Of a stretch of DNA of 32,495 nt, positions 18,363-26,542 are shown one piece after another. Every line of letters begins with the position of its first letter. Position 1 is the first letter of the stretch. Source of the DNA: Flavobacteriaceae bacterium. GTDB lineage: Bacteria; Bacteroidota; Bacteroidia; Flavobacteriales; Flavobacteriaceae. Below the pieces are notes generated by a model, which was given only the letters and a program-made list of their open reading frames with translations, made no database searches and was not told where the DNA came from. The DNA is taken from NCBI GenBank assembly GCA_013373635.1, contig JABXHN010000041.1, forward strand, positions 1 through 32,495, given 5' to 3'. Made by a program: the position numbers and the translations under genes.

Positions 18363-19340
18363 TTGAGCCTAATAGATCGTATAAAAGACCCCATCCATTT
18401 GGAAATGGACCTCTTCGAAGAAAAGTTCTACGAGTCCATGACGAGTCGAGTAGCGCTTTTAAATAGAATTACCTATTATATCGTCAATAGAAAGGGGAAG
18501 CAAATGCGACCTATGTTTGTTTTTCTAACCGCCAAATTGCTCAACAAAGGAGAACTCAACGAACGCACCTATAGAGGAGCTTCTGTAATAGAACTCATTC
18601 ACACTGCAACTTTGGTTCACGACGATGTGGTTGACGATTCCAACAAGCGCAGAGGATTCTTTTCCATCAATGCGCTTTGGAAGAATAAAATAGCGGTTCT
18701 CGTAGGAGATTATCTGCTTTCAAAAGGGCTTTTACTCTGTATTGACAACGATGATTTTGATCTGTTAAAAATCATTTCAACTGCCGTTCGAGAAATGAGT
18801 GAAGGTGAGCTACTGCAATTGGAAAAAGCCAAAAGCTTAGACATTACAGAAGAAGTCTATTACGAAATTATCAGAAAAAAGACTGCCACCTTAATCGCCT
18901 CCTGTTGCAGCCTTGGAGCTGCCTCTGTTAAACCAAAAAGCGATGATGTTGCGACATTTAGAGATTTTGGAACCCTCATTGGATTGGCCTTCCAAATCAA
19001 AGATGACCTCTTTGATTACGGATCTCGTAAAATTGGAAAGCCTCTTGGAATTGACATCAAAGAACAAAAGATGACCCTTCCGCTGATTCACGCACTTAAA
19101 GTTGCAGACAAAAAAGATCAGAAATGGATGTTGGACACGGTTAAAAACCACAACACCGACAAAAAAAGAATTCAAAAGCTCATTCAAAAAGTTAAAGACT
19201 TAGGCGGATTGAGCTATGCCGAAGATAAAATGCACGAATTTAAAGAGGAGGCTTTAAAGCTTTTAGAAGCCTACGAAGATTCTCCATACAAAAGATCCCT
19301 GATCGATATGGTTGACTATGTGGTCGAGCGCAAAATTTGA
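18363..19340 (+). CDS. Polyprenyl diphosphate synthase (trans-isoprenyl type)
   Basis: This enzyme condenses isopentenyl diphosphate with an allylic diphosphate to make a longer all-trans prenyl chain, probably the side chain of menaquinone. The first aspartate motif DDVVD is at residues 87-91 (LVHDDVVDDSNKRRG) and the second, DDLFD, at 214-218 (QIKDDLFDYG). The GKQMRP substrate motif is near residue 45. Length is 325. The start appears to be TTG: the upstream residues LIDRIKDPIHLEMDLFEEKF resemble family N termini, and the first in-frame ATG (18405) would drop 14 of them. It is divergent from mraZ and 61 nt upstream of dnaG. Chain length and product cannot be told from sequence by eye. Confidence 0.9.
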   Translation: MSLIDRIKDPIHLEMDLFEEKFYESMTSRVALLNRITYYIVNRKGKQMRPMFVFLTAKLLNKGELNERTYRGASVIELIHTATLVHDDVVDDSNKRRGFFSINALWKNKIAVLVGDYLLSKGLLLCIDNDDFDLLKIISTAVREMSEGELLQLEKAKSLDITEEVYYEIIRKKTATLIASCCSLGAASVKPKSDDVATFRDFGTLIGLAFQIKDDLFDYGSRKIGKPLGIDIKEQKMTLPLIHALKVADKKDQKWMLDTVKNHNTDKKRIQKLIQKVKDLGGLSYAEDKMHEFKEEALKLLEAYEDSPYKRSLIDMVDYVVERKI

Positions 19341-19367
19341 TCTGTTTTTATTTCTACCGTATTGTCT

Positions 19368-19375
19368 TATCTTTA
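19368..19375 (+). promoter_or_regulatory. Candidate -7 box of dnaG
   Basis: TATCTTTA has one mismatch to TAnnTTTG and lies 26 nt before the TTG start of dnaG. It may only be an internal promoter, since the upstream gene ends close by. Confidence 0.3.
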
Positions 19376-19401
19376 GACTCTAAAGCCAAAAAGAAACCCT
19401 T

Positions 19402-21381
19402 TTGATTTCAAAAAGCACCATCGATCAAGTATATGAAACCGCCCGTGTTGAGGAGGTCATCGGTGATTTTGTTCAACTCAAAAAGTCAGGTGCCAATTAC
19501 AAAGGGCTCAGTCCTTTTAGTGATGAACGCACCCCTAGTTTTATGGTATCTCCAGTAAAGCAAATCTGGAAGGATTTCTCATCTGGAAAAGGCGGAAATG
19601 TAGTGGCCTTTATTATGGAGCACGAGCATTTCAGCTATCCAGAGGCCATTAAATACCTGGCAAAAAAATACAATATTGAAATTGAAGAAACCGAGCAAAC
19701 CGACGAGCAAAAGAAGGTTTTAGACGAAATGGAGAGCATGTATTTGCTCTCAGAGTACGCTGAGCAGCAATTTTCAAAAACACTTTGGGAGCACCCTCTA
19801 GGAAAATCCATTGGATTGACTTATTTCAAAGAACGCGGATTTACAGATGAGACCATCAAGAGCTTTCATTTGGGTTACTGTCTTGACAATTGGGATGATT
19901 TCACAAACAAAGCTCTAGAAGACAAATACCAGTTAGAATACTTAGAAAAAACCGGACTCTCTATTGTCAAAAAATCAGAAGACGGAACGAGCAAAAACTT
20001 TGATCGTTTTAAGGGACGAGTGATGTTTCCGATTCATTCGATGAGTGGTCGAGTTCTGGGATTTGGAGGAAGAATTTTAAAGAAAGATCCCAAAGCAGCC
20101 AAATACCTCAACTCCCCTGAAAGCCCCATCTACCACAAAAGCAAGGTGCTTTACGGTATCTATCACGCCAAAGCCTCCATTGCCAAACAAGACAATTGTT
20201 ATTTAGTAGAAGGGTATACCGATGTGATTCAATTCCATCAACGCGGCATTCACAATGTAGTTTCTTCATCAGGGACCGCCCTCACTCCTGATCAGATTCG
20301 ACTGATTAATAGACTCACCAAAAATATTACAGTCCTTTTTGACGGAGATGCCGCTGGGCTTAGAGCCTCGCTTAGAGGGGTAGACCTCATTCTCGCTCAG
20401 GGAATGAATGTTAAAGTCTGCAGCTTTCCAGACGGAGAGGATCCCGATAGTTTTGCCAAGAACAATTCGCTCGAAGAAGTTCAAAGCTACTTAGACGAAA
20501 ACTCCAAAGACTTCATAGGATTTAAAGCATCTTTATTTGCCGAGGAGTCTAAAGACGACCCGATTAAAAGAGCACAGACCATTCGTGAAATCGTGGAAAG
20601 TATCGCTAAAATACCCGATACGATTCAAAGAGAGGTCTATATTCAGTCCTGTGCAAAAATCATGGAAGTATCCGAAGCGGTGCTTTTTGACAGTCTTGCT
20701 CAAATCACCAAAAAGGACTACTCGAACGCTCAAAAATTAGCTTCCAAAACCAGACAAGAAGCTTTTAAGGTTGTCAAGCACAAACCAGAAGAACAAAAGC
20801 TCAATGTTTTAGTTGAATTAGAACGAAAAATCATAGAATTACTTCTGCTTTACGGATCTCATAAAGACCGTTTTAAAGACGAAATTCTCGATAAGGATTC
20901 CGATGGAAACCTCGTCCATAAACCCGTTGAAGTGGATTACAAAGTCTATGAAAAAATCTATTTAGACCTTCAACAAGACGAAATCGAATTTTCACAACCT
21001 CACTTTAAAACCATCTATTACCAACTCATTCAAGGGTTTAACCAAAATGAGGATTTTAAAGTTCAGCATTTTATCAATACTCAGGATCAAGAGTTTTCAT
21101 CCATGCTCTCCTCTATTTTGATGGAAGATGAAAAATACCTTCTTAACAATTGGGAATCCAAAAACATCTTTCCCAAAGAAAAAGATCACTCGATTGCCCA
21201 ACTCACTACTGAAACGATTTTAACCCTTCGCTGTAATCTGATCAGCAGACGTATCGAAGAACTCAAACAGCAGACTAGAGAAGAGGAGGCCAATATCAAA
21301 AGCCTCTTGGAAGAAATTATGGATTTTCAGAAATTACTCACCAATTTGAGCAAGCGACTCAATAGAGTGTTGGTTGCTTAA
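19402..21381 (+). CDS. dnaG: DNA primase DnaG without zinc ligands
   Basis: DnaG makes RNA primers for replication and works with the DnaB helicase. The N-terminal zinc-ribbon region is recognisable (LSPFSDERTPSFMVSP), but the four usual Cys/His ligands are replaced by S37, S40, D58 and S61. The core follows, with the TOPRIM domain: EGYTDVI with E270 and the metal-binding DGD at 314-316. The C-terminal region of about 230 residues is helical and should bind DnaB. Length is 659. The start is TTG at 19402, which gives the family N terminus ISKSTIDQVYETARVEEVIGDFV; no ATG gives it. Loss of the zinc ligands seems typical for flavobacterial DnaG, as far as I recall. Confidence 0.96.
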   Translation: MISKSTIDQVYETARVEEVIGDFVQLKKSGANYKGLSPFSDERTPSFMVSPVKQIWKDFSSGKGGNVVAFIMEHEHFSYPEAIKYLAKKYNIEIEETEQTDEQKKVLDEMESMYLLSEYAEQQFSKTLWEHPLGKSIGLTYFKERGFTDETIKSFHLGYCLDNWDDFTNKALEDKYQLEYLEKTGLSIVKKSEDGTSKNFDRFKGRVMFPIHSMSGRVLGFGGRILKKDPKAAKYLNSPESPIYHKSKVLYGIYHAKASIAKQDNCYLVEGYTDVIQFHQRGIHNVVSSSGTALTPDQIRLINRLTKNITVLFDGDAAGLRASLRGVDLILAQGMNVKVCSFPDGEDPDSFAKNNSLEEVQSYLDENSKDFIGFKASLFAEESKDDPIKRAQTIREIVESIAKIPDTIQREVYIQSCAKIMEVSEAVLFDSLAQITKKDYSNAQKLASKTRQEAFKVVKHKPEEQKLNVLVELERKIIELLLLYGSHKDRFKDEILDKDSDGNLVHKPVEVDYKVYEKIYLDLQQDEIEFSQPHFKTIYYQLIQGFNQNEDFKVQHFINTQDQEFSSMLSSILMEDEKYLLNNWESKNIFPKEKDHSIAQLTTETILTLRCNLISRRIEELKQQTREEEANIKSLLEEIMDFQKLLTNLSKRLNRVLVA

Positions 21382-21489
21382 ATCAAAATAAAAATACGAG
21401 AGTTGTCTTTTTGAAGCTTCCTAATTTATGTTACATTCAGTTGATCTTTACCGACATCTTTAACATTAGACTCTATCTGTGAGTACTAT

Positions 21490-22686
21490 CTAATACAAAA
21501 AACCAAATAACCACAATGGAATTTTCGTATCGTATCCTATTTCAATAGCATCGGATACCACATAGGATTGCTTCACGCCAATTAATTGTTTTTTTGATTT
21601 AGAGGCCCCTCCAATTTCAAAATAAATTGAATTATTGACAATAAAATCCCCCTGATCAGCATAATTGATTTGATTTGTAAAACCAACCTGATTTCTAAAA
21701 AATGTTTCTCTTAAGTTACCTTTATCAGCCTGTTTAGGAGAGAGGTTAAACATCAAATTGGTATTCTCTAAGTATATTTTATTTGGCTTTTGAAGTTTAC
21801 TGATACCAAACGACTTTTTGTATAAATTATTGGTTAGGCAAATTTCATCAAGATAATACAAGTAATTTAATAATGTTGTTCTGTTAATTTGAATCCGCTC
21901 ACTGATTTTTTTTACGTTGGGAACAAAAGGAGCAGATTGTGTTATAATCAATAACAATTCCTTTATTTTAGAAATGTAAGCATACTCAACAGCCCTTAAA
22001 AGAGGTAATTCTACCTCTAGAATCATCTGAATAACTCCTGAAAGCTTGAAGTGATACATCGATGGATCTTCTTTGTAAAAAGGATAATAGCCTGTTTCTA
22101 AATAATGATCAAAATACTGAAGAGGTTTAATTTGAGAAGTAATTGTATTTGCTATTTTTTGATGATTCATCAACAATTCCTCAAGTGAATAGCTTTTAAA
22201 TGTATGGGAGGTTTCTAGACTCAAATATTCCCTAAAAGACAATCCCTGCATATGATAAACGAGTGCTCTTCTACTTAAATCAGCACTAGCATTGATTATT
22301 TCTATGAGTGAAGATCCCGTAAAAACTATTTTCAAATGCGGATATTGATCATAGGCATTTTTAAGCTCTTGTGACCAATTTGGATATTTGTGAACCTCAT
22401 CTAAAAACAGATAGATTCCTCCTCTTTTTTCAAATTCATCTATTAACAAAGTCAAACTATTGGCAGAAAACCATAGCATATCAAGGCTTACGTATAGGGT
22501 CTGATGAATACGATCATTTAAATGGAGTTTGATGTATTGTAATAAGAGCGTAGTTTTTCCTACTCCTCGAGAGCCTTTGATCCCTATGAGTCTAGAACTC
22601 CAATTGATCTGATCAATAATTGATCTCACAAAATGAGTTGGCGTATGCTGTAATCTCTTTATAAATTTATCTTGTAACTCTTCCAT
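21490..22686 (-). CDS. AAA-family ATPase with C-terminal DUF4143 domain
   Basis: This 398-residue protein has the AAA_14 plus DUF4143 layout. Walker A is GSRGVGKTT at 38-46, Walker B IYLFLDEVHK at 91-100 and the sensor motif VFTGSS at 121-126. A middle helical region includes a likely winged helix (KKISERIQINRTTLLNYLYYL). The C-terminal DUF4143 part has a nuclease-like D347...E357 pattern (DFIV, then FEIGG with lysines after it), but the usual ExK is not intact, so activity is doubtful. Such ATPases are abundant and variable in Bacteroidota, with no settled function. An earlier in-frame TTG at 22716 lies inside a palindrome and the -7 box, so I chose the ATG at 22686. It converges with dnaG across a 108-bp gap with no evident terminator, and may be an accessory gene. 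Confidence 0.85.
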   Translation of the reverse strand: MEELQDKFIKRLQHTPTHFVRSIIDQINWSSRLIGIKGSRGVGKTTLLLQYIKLHLNDRIHQTLYVSLDMLWFSANSLTLLIDEFEKRGGIYLFLDEVHKYPNWSQELKNAYDQYPHLKIVFTGSSLIEIINASADLSRRALVYHMQGLSFREYLSLETSHTFKSYSLEELLMNHQKIANTITSQIKPLQYFDHYLETGYYPFYKEDPSMYHFKLSGVIQMILEVELPLLRAVEYAYISKIKELLLIITQSAPFVPNVKKISERIQINRTTLLNYLYYLDEICLTNNLYKKSFGISKLQKPNKIYLENTNLMFNLSPKQADKGNLRETFFRNQVGFTNQINYADQGDFIVNNSIYFEIGGASKSKKQLIGVKQSYVVSDAIEIGYDTKIPLWLFGFLY

Positions 22687-22688
22687 TA

Positions 22689-22741
22689 TTGTATATCTCA
22701 CTATACAAAAATACAATATTTTTGTATATCAGACCATACAA
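22689..22741 (-). promoter_or_regulatory. Nested TTGTAT/ATACAA palindromes at the ATPase promoter
   Basis: The hexamer TTGTAT or its complement ATACAA occurs five times in 53 bp. Palindrome 1 (22689-22708) has 7-bp arms TTGTATA/TATACAA. Palindrome 2 (22722-22741) has arms TTGTAT/ATACAA and shares the left half of palindrome 1. A third inverted pair, ATACAA then TTGTAT, spans 22711-22727. A -7 match TATTTTTG (minus strand, 22706-22713) sits between them, 19 nt before the ATG. The arrangement looks like an operator for a dimeric repressor. Confidence 0.5.
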
Positions 22742-22772
22742 TATGTTAACTTTCAGGAGTTAAGACTTTTAT

Positions 22773-23561
22773 TTACTTCAGTTCTTTTGGAATTTCACAA
22801 ACCGGAATGGGGTTCATTTTGTGTTGGTTGGCCAAATGCAGTTTTTTGTAAATTTCAAAGACCTCAGCCTGTCTACCTGAAAAATCATCGACTGTTTTAC
22901 CAGAATCGTATACTTCCATCGCCCATTCGAGTTCTGGATACGAGGCCCCTATCTGATCTTCATCGTTGCGATCATCACCCCAAAGACCGTCAGTTGGCGG
23001 TGCTTTTTGAATTTCATTGGAGACCCCTAATGCAGCAGCGACTTCGTATACCTCTGTCTTTAACAAATCCGCTATAGGACTCAGATCCACCCCCCCATCT
23101 CCGTATTTGGTGTAAAAACCAACTCCAAAGTCTTCGACTTTATTTCCGGTTCCTGCAACGAGTAAGCCTTCGAGTGCTGCAAAGTAATACAGACTGGTCA
23201 TTCGCAGTCGAGCTCGGGTATTGGCCAGTGACATAAAGCGATCTTCCTCCTGTTCTACAGCCGGAAAGGAAGCGACAAGACTGTCAAAAACAGGAGTGAG
23301 ATTGACCCACTGATCCGACACATTCGGATAGCTTTCTTTAAGCCAGTTGATGTGATTTCTAGCGCGGCTCACCTGATTATCTGCTTGGTGAATGGGCATT
23401 TCCAAACACAGCACCTTTAGACCTGTTTTAGCGCATAAGGTCGAAGTAACTGCAGAGTCAATACCTCCTGACACTCCTATTACAAATCCTTGAGCTCCAG
23501 CTCTTTTTGCATAATCCGATAACCAATTGACAATATGTGTGATGACTTTTTGAGTATTCAT
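22773..23561 (-). CDS. nadE: NAD synthetase NadE (ammonia-dependent type)
   Basis: NadE converts deamido-NAD to NAD with ATP, the last step of NAD synthesis. The PP-loop SGGIDS is at residues 31-36. The C-terminal half has LLVAGTGNKVEDFGVGFYTKYGDGGVDLSPIADLLKTEV, the NAD-synthetase core motif, and APPTDGLWGDDRNDEDQIG. The length of 262 and the absence of a nitrilase domain indicate the ammonia-dependent form, or one fed by a separate glutaminase. It is divergent from gldB, with only 68 bp between starts. Confidence 0.96.
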   Translation of the reverse strand: MNTQKVITHIVNWLSDYAKRAGAQGFVIGVSGGIDSAVTSTLCAKTGLKVLCLEMPIHQADNQVSRARNHINWLKESYPNVSDQWVNLTPVFDSLVASFPAVEQEEDRFMSLANTRARLRMTSLYYFAALEGLLVAGTGNKVEDFGVGFYTKYGDGGVDLSPIADLLKTEVYEVAAALGVSNEIQKAPPTDGLWGDDRNDEDQIGASYPELEWAMEVYDSGKTVDDFSGRQAEVFEIYKKLHLANQHKMNPIPVCEIPKELK

Positions 23562-23583
23562 TTCAGTAGCTGTATTAATTCAT

Positions 23584-23591
23584 TACCTTTG
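23584..23591 (+). promoter_or_regulatory. -7 box of gldB
   Basis: TACCTTTG is an exact TAnnTTTG match, 38 nt upstream of the gldB ATG. No TTG is found at -33 spacing. Confidence 0.5.
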
Positions 23592-23599
23592 CATAGCTA

Positions 23600-23607
23600 C
23601 AAAACTA
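23600..23607 (-). promoter_or_regulatory. -7 box of nadE
   Basis: The minus strand reads TAGTTTTG, an exact TAnnTTTG match, 38 nt upstream of the nadE ATG. It lies only 8 bp from the gldB -7 box, facing away from it. Confidence 0.45.
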
Positions 23608-23629
23608 ATGGCTTTCAAGGAAATAATCT

Positions 23630-24598
23630 ATGTTAAAATCAACATTATTTTTTCTAGGTGCGACTCTAGGCACCGTCTTACTGCTCTCTTGTGAGCGTTC
23701 CACCAGAGAGCTCCCAATGGTCGAGAGCGATCAAACCATTGCCATTGAACGATTTGAATTGGCTTTTGCCAATCCAAACAACAGCCTCAATGAATTAAAA
23801 GCGACGTACCCGTATCTCTTTCCAGTACAAACACCAGATTCCATCTGGATTGCCAAGCGAAAAGACTCTTTAGAAAACCTCTTGATCCAAGCGGTAGACT
23901 CTGTATTTGGGGATTTCAATAAGCCCCAAAAAGAAATCAATCAGCTCTTTAGCTATTATCACTATTATTTTCCAAATGCTCGGATTCCAAAGGGAATCAG
24001 TCTAACAACCAATATCGATTATTTCTCAAGAATCATCTATGCGGATAGCCTCCTTTTAATGGGACTCGATAATTTCTTAGGAGACCAGCATCCCTTTTAC
24101 CAAAACATTCCGATGTTTTTGAGAACAACGATGACTCCTGATCACTTAACGCATTCGATTGCAGAACAGTTAGCACTAGCGCAGCTCCCCAAAAACAATC
24201 AGACCACCTTTTTATCAAAAATCATTTGGGAAGGAAAACTGATCTATTTACAAGAGCGCCTCACTCCAAAACGTTCCATGGAAATGAGAATGGGATATAC
24301 CAAAGAGCAACTCGAATGGGCCCAGTTGAATGAATCTGAAATTTGGAGGTATTTTATCGATCAAAAACTGCTTTACAGCACCGATAAAGAATTGGAGTAC
24401 CGTTTTATCAATCACGCCCCCTTTTCTAAATTCAAACTCGCTTTAGACCAAGAATCACCTGGAAGAATTGGCCGATTTATCGGTTATCAAATTGTCAAGT
24501 CCTATATGAACCACAATTCCGTAAGCTTAGAACTTCTTTTAAAAGAGGAAGCAGTCACCCTATTAAAAAAAGCAAAATATAAACCCAAAAAATCATGA
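23630..24598 (+). CDS. gldB: Gliding motility lipoprotein GldB
   Basis: GldB is a lipoprotein required for gliding in Flavobacterium johnsoniae, where gldB and gldC are adjacent. The N terminus has a lipoprotein signal: a hydrophobic core then LLLSC with the lipidated cysteine at residue 21. The mature part is globular and Gln/Asn-rich, without membrane segments. Conserved-looking stretches are IERFELAFAN near the start, then PDHLTHSIAEQLALAQLPK and RIGRFIGYQIVKSYM near the end. It has a distant look of Zn-dependent peptidase-like folds, but I see no HExxH. Length is 322. Its stop overlaps the gldC ATG (ATGA), so the two are translationally coupled. Its molecular role is not known. Confidence 0.88.
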   Translation: MLKSTLFFLGATLGTVLLLSCERSTRELPMVESDQTIAIERFELAFANPNNSLNELKATYPYLFPVQTPDSIWIAKRKDSLENLLIQAVDSVFGDFNKPQKEINQLFSYYHYYFPNARIPKGISLTTNIDYFSRIIYADSLLLMGLDNFLGDQHPFYQNIPMFLRTTMTPDHLTHSIAEQLALAQLPKNNQTTFLSKIIWEGKLIYLQERLTPKRSMEMRMGYTKEQLEWAQLNESEIWRYFIDQKLLYSTDKELEYRFINHAPFSKFKLALDQESPGRIGRFIGYQIVKSYMNHNSVSLELLLKEEAVTLLKKAKYKPKKS

Positions 24599-24930
24599 GT
24601 AACTTACACCACTCTACCATAGAATTAAAAGTAGCCCTAGACGAAAACAGAGTTCCAGAAAAACTTTCTTGGACTGCTGAAGACGGAGGCATTCAAAATG
24701 AAGAAGCCAAAGCAATGCTCTTATCGGTTTGGGATTCTAAAAACAAAGAGTCCTTAAAAATAGACCTGTGGACCAAAGACATGCCTGTAGATGAAATGAA
24801 AATCTTTTTTCACCAAACACTCATGAGTCTTTCAGAGACGTTCTACAAAGCCACTCAAGATGAAAAAATGACGGCTACCATGAAGGATTTCTGTGATTAT
24901 TTTGCCGAAAAGTTAGAACTCAAAAAGTAG
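24595..24930 (+). CDS. gldC: Gliding motility protein GldC
   Basis: GldC is a small cytosolic protein (111 residues) always seen beside gldB. In F. johnsoniae it improves gliding. Typical family segments are the STIELKVALDENRVPEKLSW start, a central WDSKNKESLKIDLWTKDMPVDEMKIFF and the C-terminal FCDYFAEKLELKK. There is no signal peptide or membrane segment. It overlaps gldB by 4 nt. Its stop is one base from the stop of the convergent engB, with no terminator between, so the two transcripts must run into each other. Confidence 0.88.
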   Translation: MSNLHHSTIELKVALDENRVPEKLSWTAEDGGIQNEEAKAMLLSVWDSKNKESLKIDLWTKDMPVDEMKIFFHQTLMSLSETFYKATQDEKMTATMKDFCDYFAEKLELKK

Positions 24931-24931
24931 G

Positions 24932-25534
24932 TTAAAGCGATTTATTGACCGAATCAATAAATCCTAAAAGCGCATCTCTACCTTCTCTAGAAGCAGAGGA
25001 AGTTACAAAATGTTGAGGTGTTTCTTCCCAACCATCTTCGATGAGTCGCTGAAGATAATCGTTGGCTTGACGCTCTATTGCCATGGGCTTGAGCTTATCT
25101 GCTTTGGTGAAAACAATACAAAATGGAATTCCATTTTCTCCTAACCAGCGCATAAATTCCAAATCGATGGGTTGCGGCTCATGACGTATATCAACCAAGA
25201 CAAACGCACAAACCAATTGCTTGCGCTCTAAAAAATATTCGGTAATGTATTTTTGAAAGGTGGCCTTGTCCCGCTTGGAAACACGAGCGTATCCATAACC
25301 AGGCAAATCTACCAAGAACCAATTTTTGTTGATCTTAAAATGGTTGATCAATTGTGTTTTTCCCGGTCTTCCCGAGGTTTTAGCAAGGGATTTTCGCTCA
25401 CAGAGCATATTGATCAGCGAGGATTTTCCAACATTGGAACGACCGATAAAGGCATACTCAGGCAATTGCTCCTTAGGACAAGAAGCGACCTTGGCATTAC
25501 TCATGACAAATTCTGCCGATTTTATATGCATCAT
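24932..25534 (-). CDS. engB: Ribosome-biogenesis GTPase EngB (YsxC/YihA)
   Basis: EngB is a small GTPase needed for assembly of the large ribosomal subunit. The GTP-binding motifs are all present: G1 GRSNVGKS at 31-38, G3 DLPG at 76-79 (LVDLPGYGYARVSK), and G4 TKAD at 143-146. The C-terminal SSASREG motif is the G5 region. Length is 200. Two adjacent ATG codons (25534 and 25531) are possible starts. It lies 6 nt after the stop of the hydrolase gene, so the two form an operon. Confidence 0.97.
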   Translation of the reverse strand: MMHIKSAEFVMSNAKVASCPKEQLPEYAFIGRSNVGKSSLINMLCERKSLAKTSGRPGKTQLINHFKINKNWFLVDLPGYGYARVSKRDKATFQKYITEYFLERKQLVCAFVLVDIRHEPQPIDLEFMRWLGENGIPFCIVFTKADKLKPMAIERQANDYLQRLIEDGWEETPQHFVTSSASREGRDALLGFIDSVNKSL

Positions 25535-25540
25535 TGAAAT

Positions 25541-26305
25541 TTAAATTCCTCGCTTTGAAAGCCAGCCATCCATAAGTCTATTGAACTCATCCGGGTGTTC
25601 CATCATGGGAGCGTGTCCACACTTGTCAATCCAAAACAGTTCGGAGTCTGGCAACAGTTTATTGAACTCATCTGCCACATTTGGAGGCGTCACCGTGTCG
25701 TTCTTTCCCCAAATGATACAAGTGGGGTTGCTCATTTTTGGCAAATCTTTTGCCATATTGTGACGAATTGCACTCTTGGCAATCGCTAGTGTTTTTACCA
25801 GCTTTACACGATCGTTAACCGTTGCAAAGACCTCGTCAACGATTTCTTTAGTCGCTACAGCAGGATCGTAAAATACTTCCTGCGCTTTGGCCTTGATGTA
25901 ATCGTAATCACCTCTTTTTGGATAGCCATCTCCCATAGCGCTTTCATACAATCCAGAAGAACCTGTAATCACTAAGGCTTTCACCTTTTCAGGATGGAGC
26001 TTGGTAAATAAGAGTCCGATATGTCCACCCAATGAATTTCCGAGCAATATGGCCTTATCAAAGCCGACATGCTCCATAAAATCATAGAGGTATTCTGCGA
26101 AATTTTTGACAGTAGTCTTTAAAAGTGGTTGATCGTATATCGGTAATTCAGGTATGATGACCTGGTATCCTTTTTTTGGAAAAAAATCGGCAACTCCTTG
26201 AAAATTGCTAAGCCCACCCATTAATCCATGAAGAATAATGATAGGCGTTCCACTTCCGAGTTGAACGTATTTAAATTTTCCTTCTTGTTTGATTTGTTCT
26301 TGCAT
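25541..26305 (-). CDS. Alpha/beta-fold hydrolase
   Basis: This 254-residue cytosolic protein has the alpha/beta hydrolase fold. The oxyanion motif HGLMGG is at 26-31, the nucleophile elbow GNSLGG has Ser91, the acid is Asp203 (WGKNDTVTPP), and the histidine is His231 (KCGHAPMMEHPDEF). The triad is complete, so it is probably an active esterase, lipase or C-C hydrolase; the substrate is unknown. It precedes engB by 6 nt. I chose the ATG at 26305. An in-frame TTG at 26326 would add 7 residues but lies within the -7 box. The start MQEQIKQEGKFKYV agrees with related proteins. Confidence 0.88.
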   Translation of the reverse strand: MQEQIKQEGKFKYVQLGSGTPIIILHGLMGGLSNFQGVADFFPKKGYQVIIPELPIYDQPLLKTTVKNFAEYLYDFMEHVGFDKAILLGNSLGGHIGLLFTKLHPEKVKALVITGSSGLYESAMGDGYPKRGDYDYIKAKAQEVFYDPAVATKEIVDEVFATVNDRVKLVKTLAIAKSAIRHNMAKDLPKMSNPTCIIWGKNDTVTPPNVADEFNKLLPDSELFWIDKCGHAPMMEHPDEFNRLMDGWLSKRGI

Positions 26306-26323
26306 TGCTTGGTTGTCTTGGGA

Positions 26324-26331
26324 CAAATATA
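26324..26331 (-). promoter_or_regulatory. -7 box of the hydrolase-engB operon
   Basis: The minus strand reads TATATTTG, an exact TAnnTTTG match, 18 nt upstream of the ATG at 26305. No TTG lies at -33 spacing. Confidence 0.5.
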
Positions 26332-26497
26332 GGCATTCACAATTGATTTTTGAATGCTATTAAAGGGAGTTATTAACGGATTTTTTATCAACCCCCTAAA
26401 ACCTACCCTAGTCTATCATTAAAATCACAATTTAAAAACCCCTCTCTTAAAATAGTTTTAAAACAAATCAGAATTTCTCTACTTCACAATATTTATG

Positions 26498-26505
26498 TAT
26501 TTTTG
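26498..26505 (+). promoter_or_regulatory. -7 box of pdhA-pdhC
   Basis: TATTTTTG is an exact TAnnTTTG match, 37 nt upstream of the pdhA ATG. No clear -33 TTG. Confidence 0.5.
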
Positions 26506-26542
26506 CCTTCCTTAATAGAACGAATACTAATATCAGTTTTCA

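Noticed and set aside
21382-21489. Possible terminator between dnaG and the converging ATPase gene
   Set aside because: Only a short GAAGCTTC palindrome is present, with no stem and T-run of usable length.
22687-22716. Earlier TTG start for the AAA/DUF4143 ATPase
   Set aside because: It would put the start inside the palindromes and the -7 box. The ATG at 22686 gives a normal protein.
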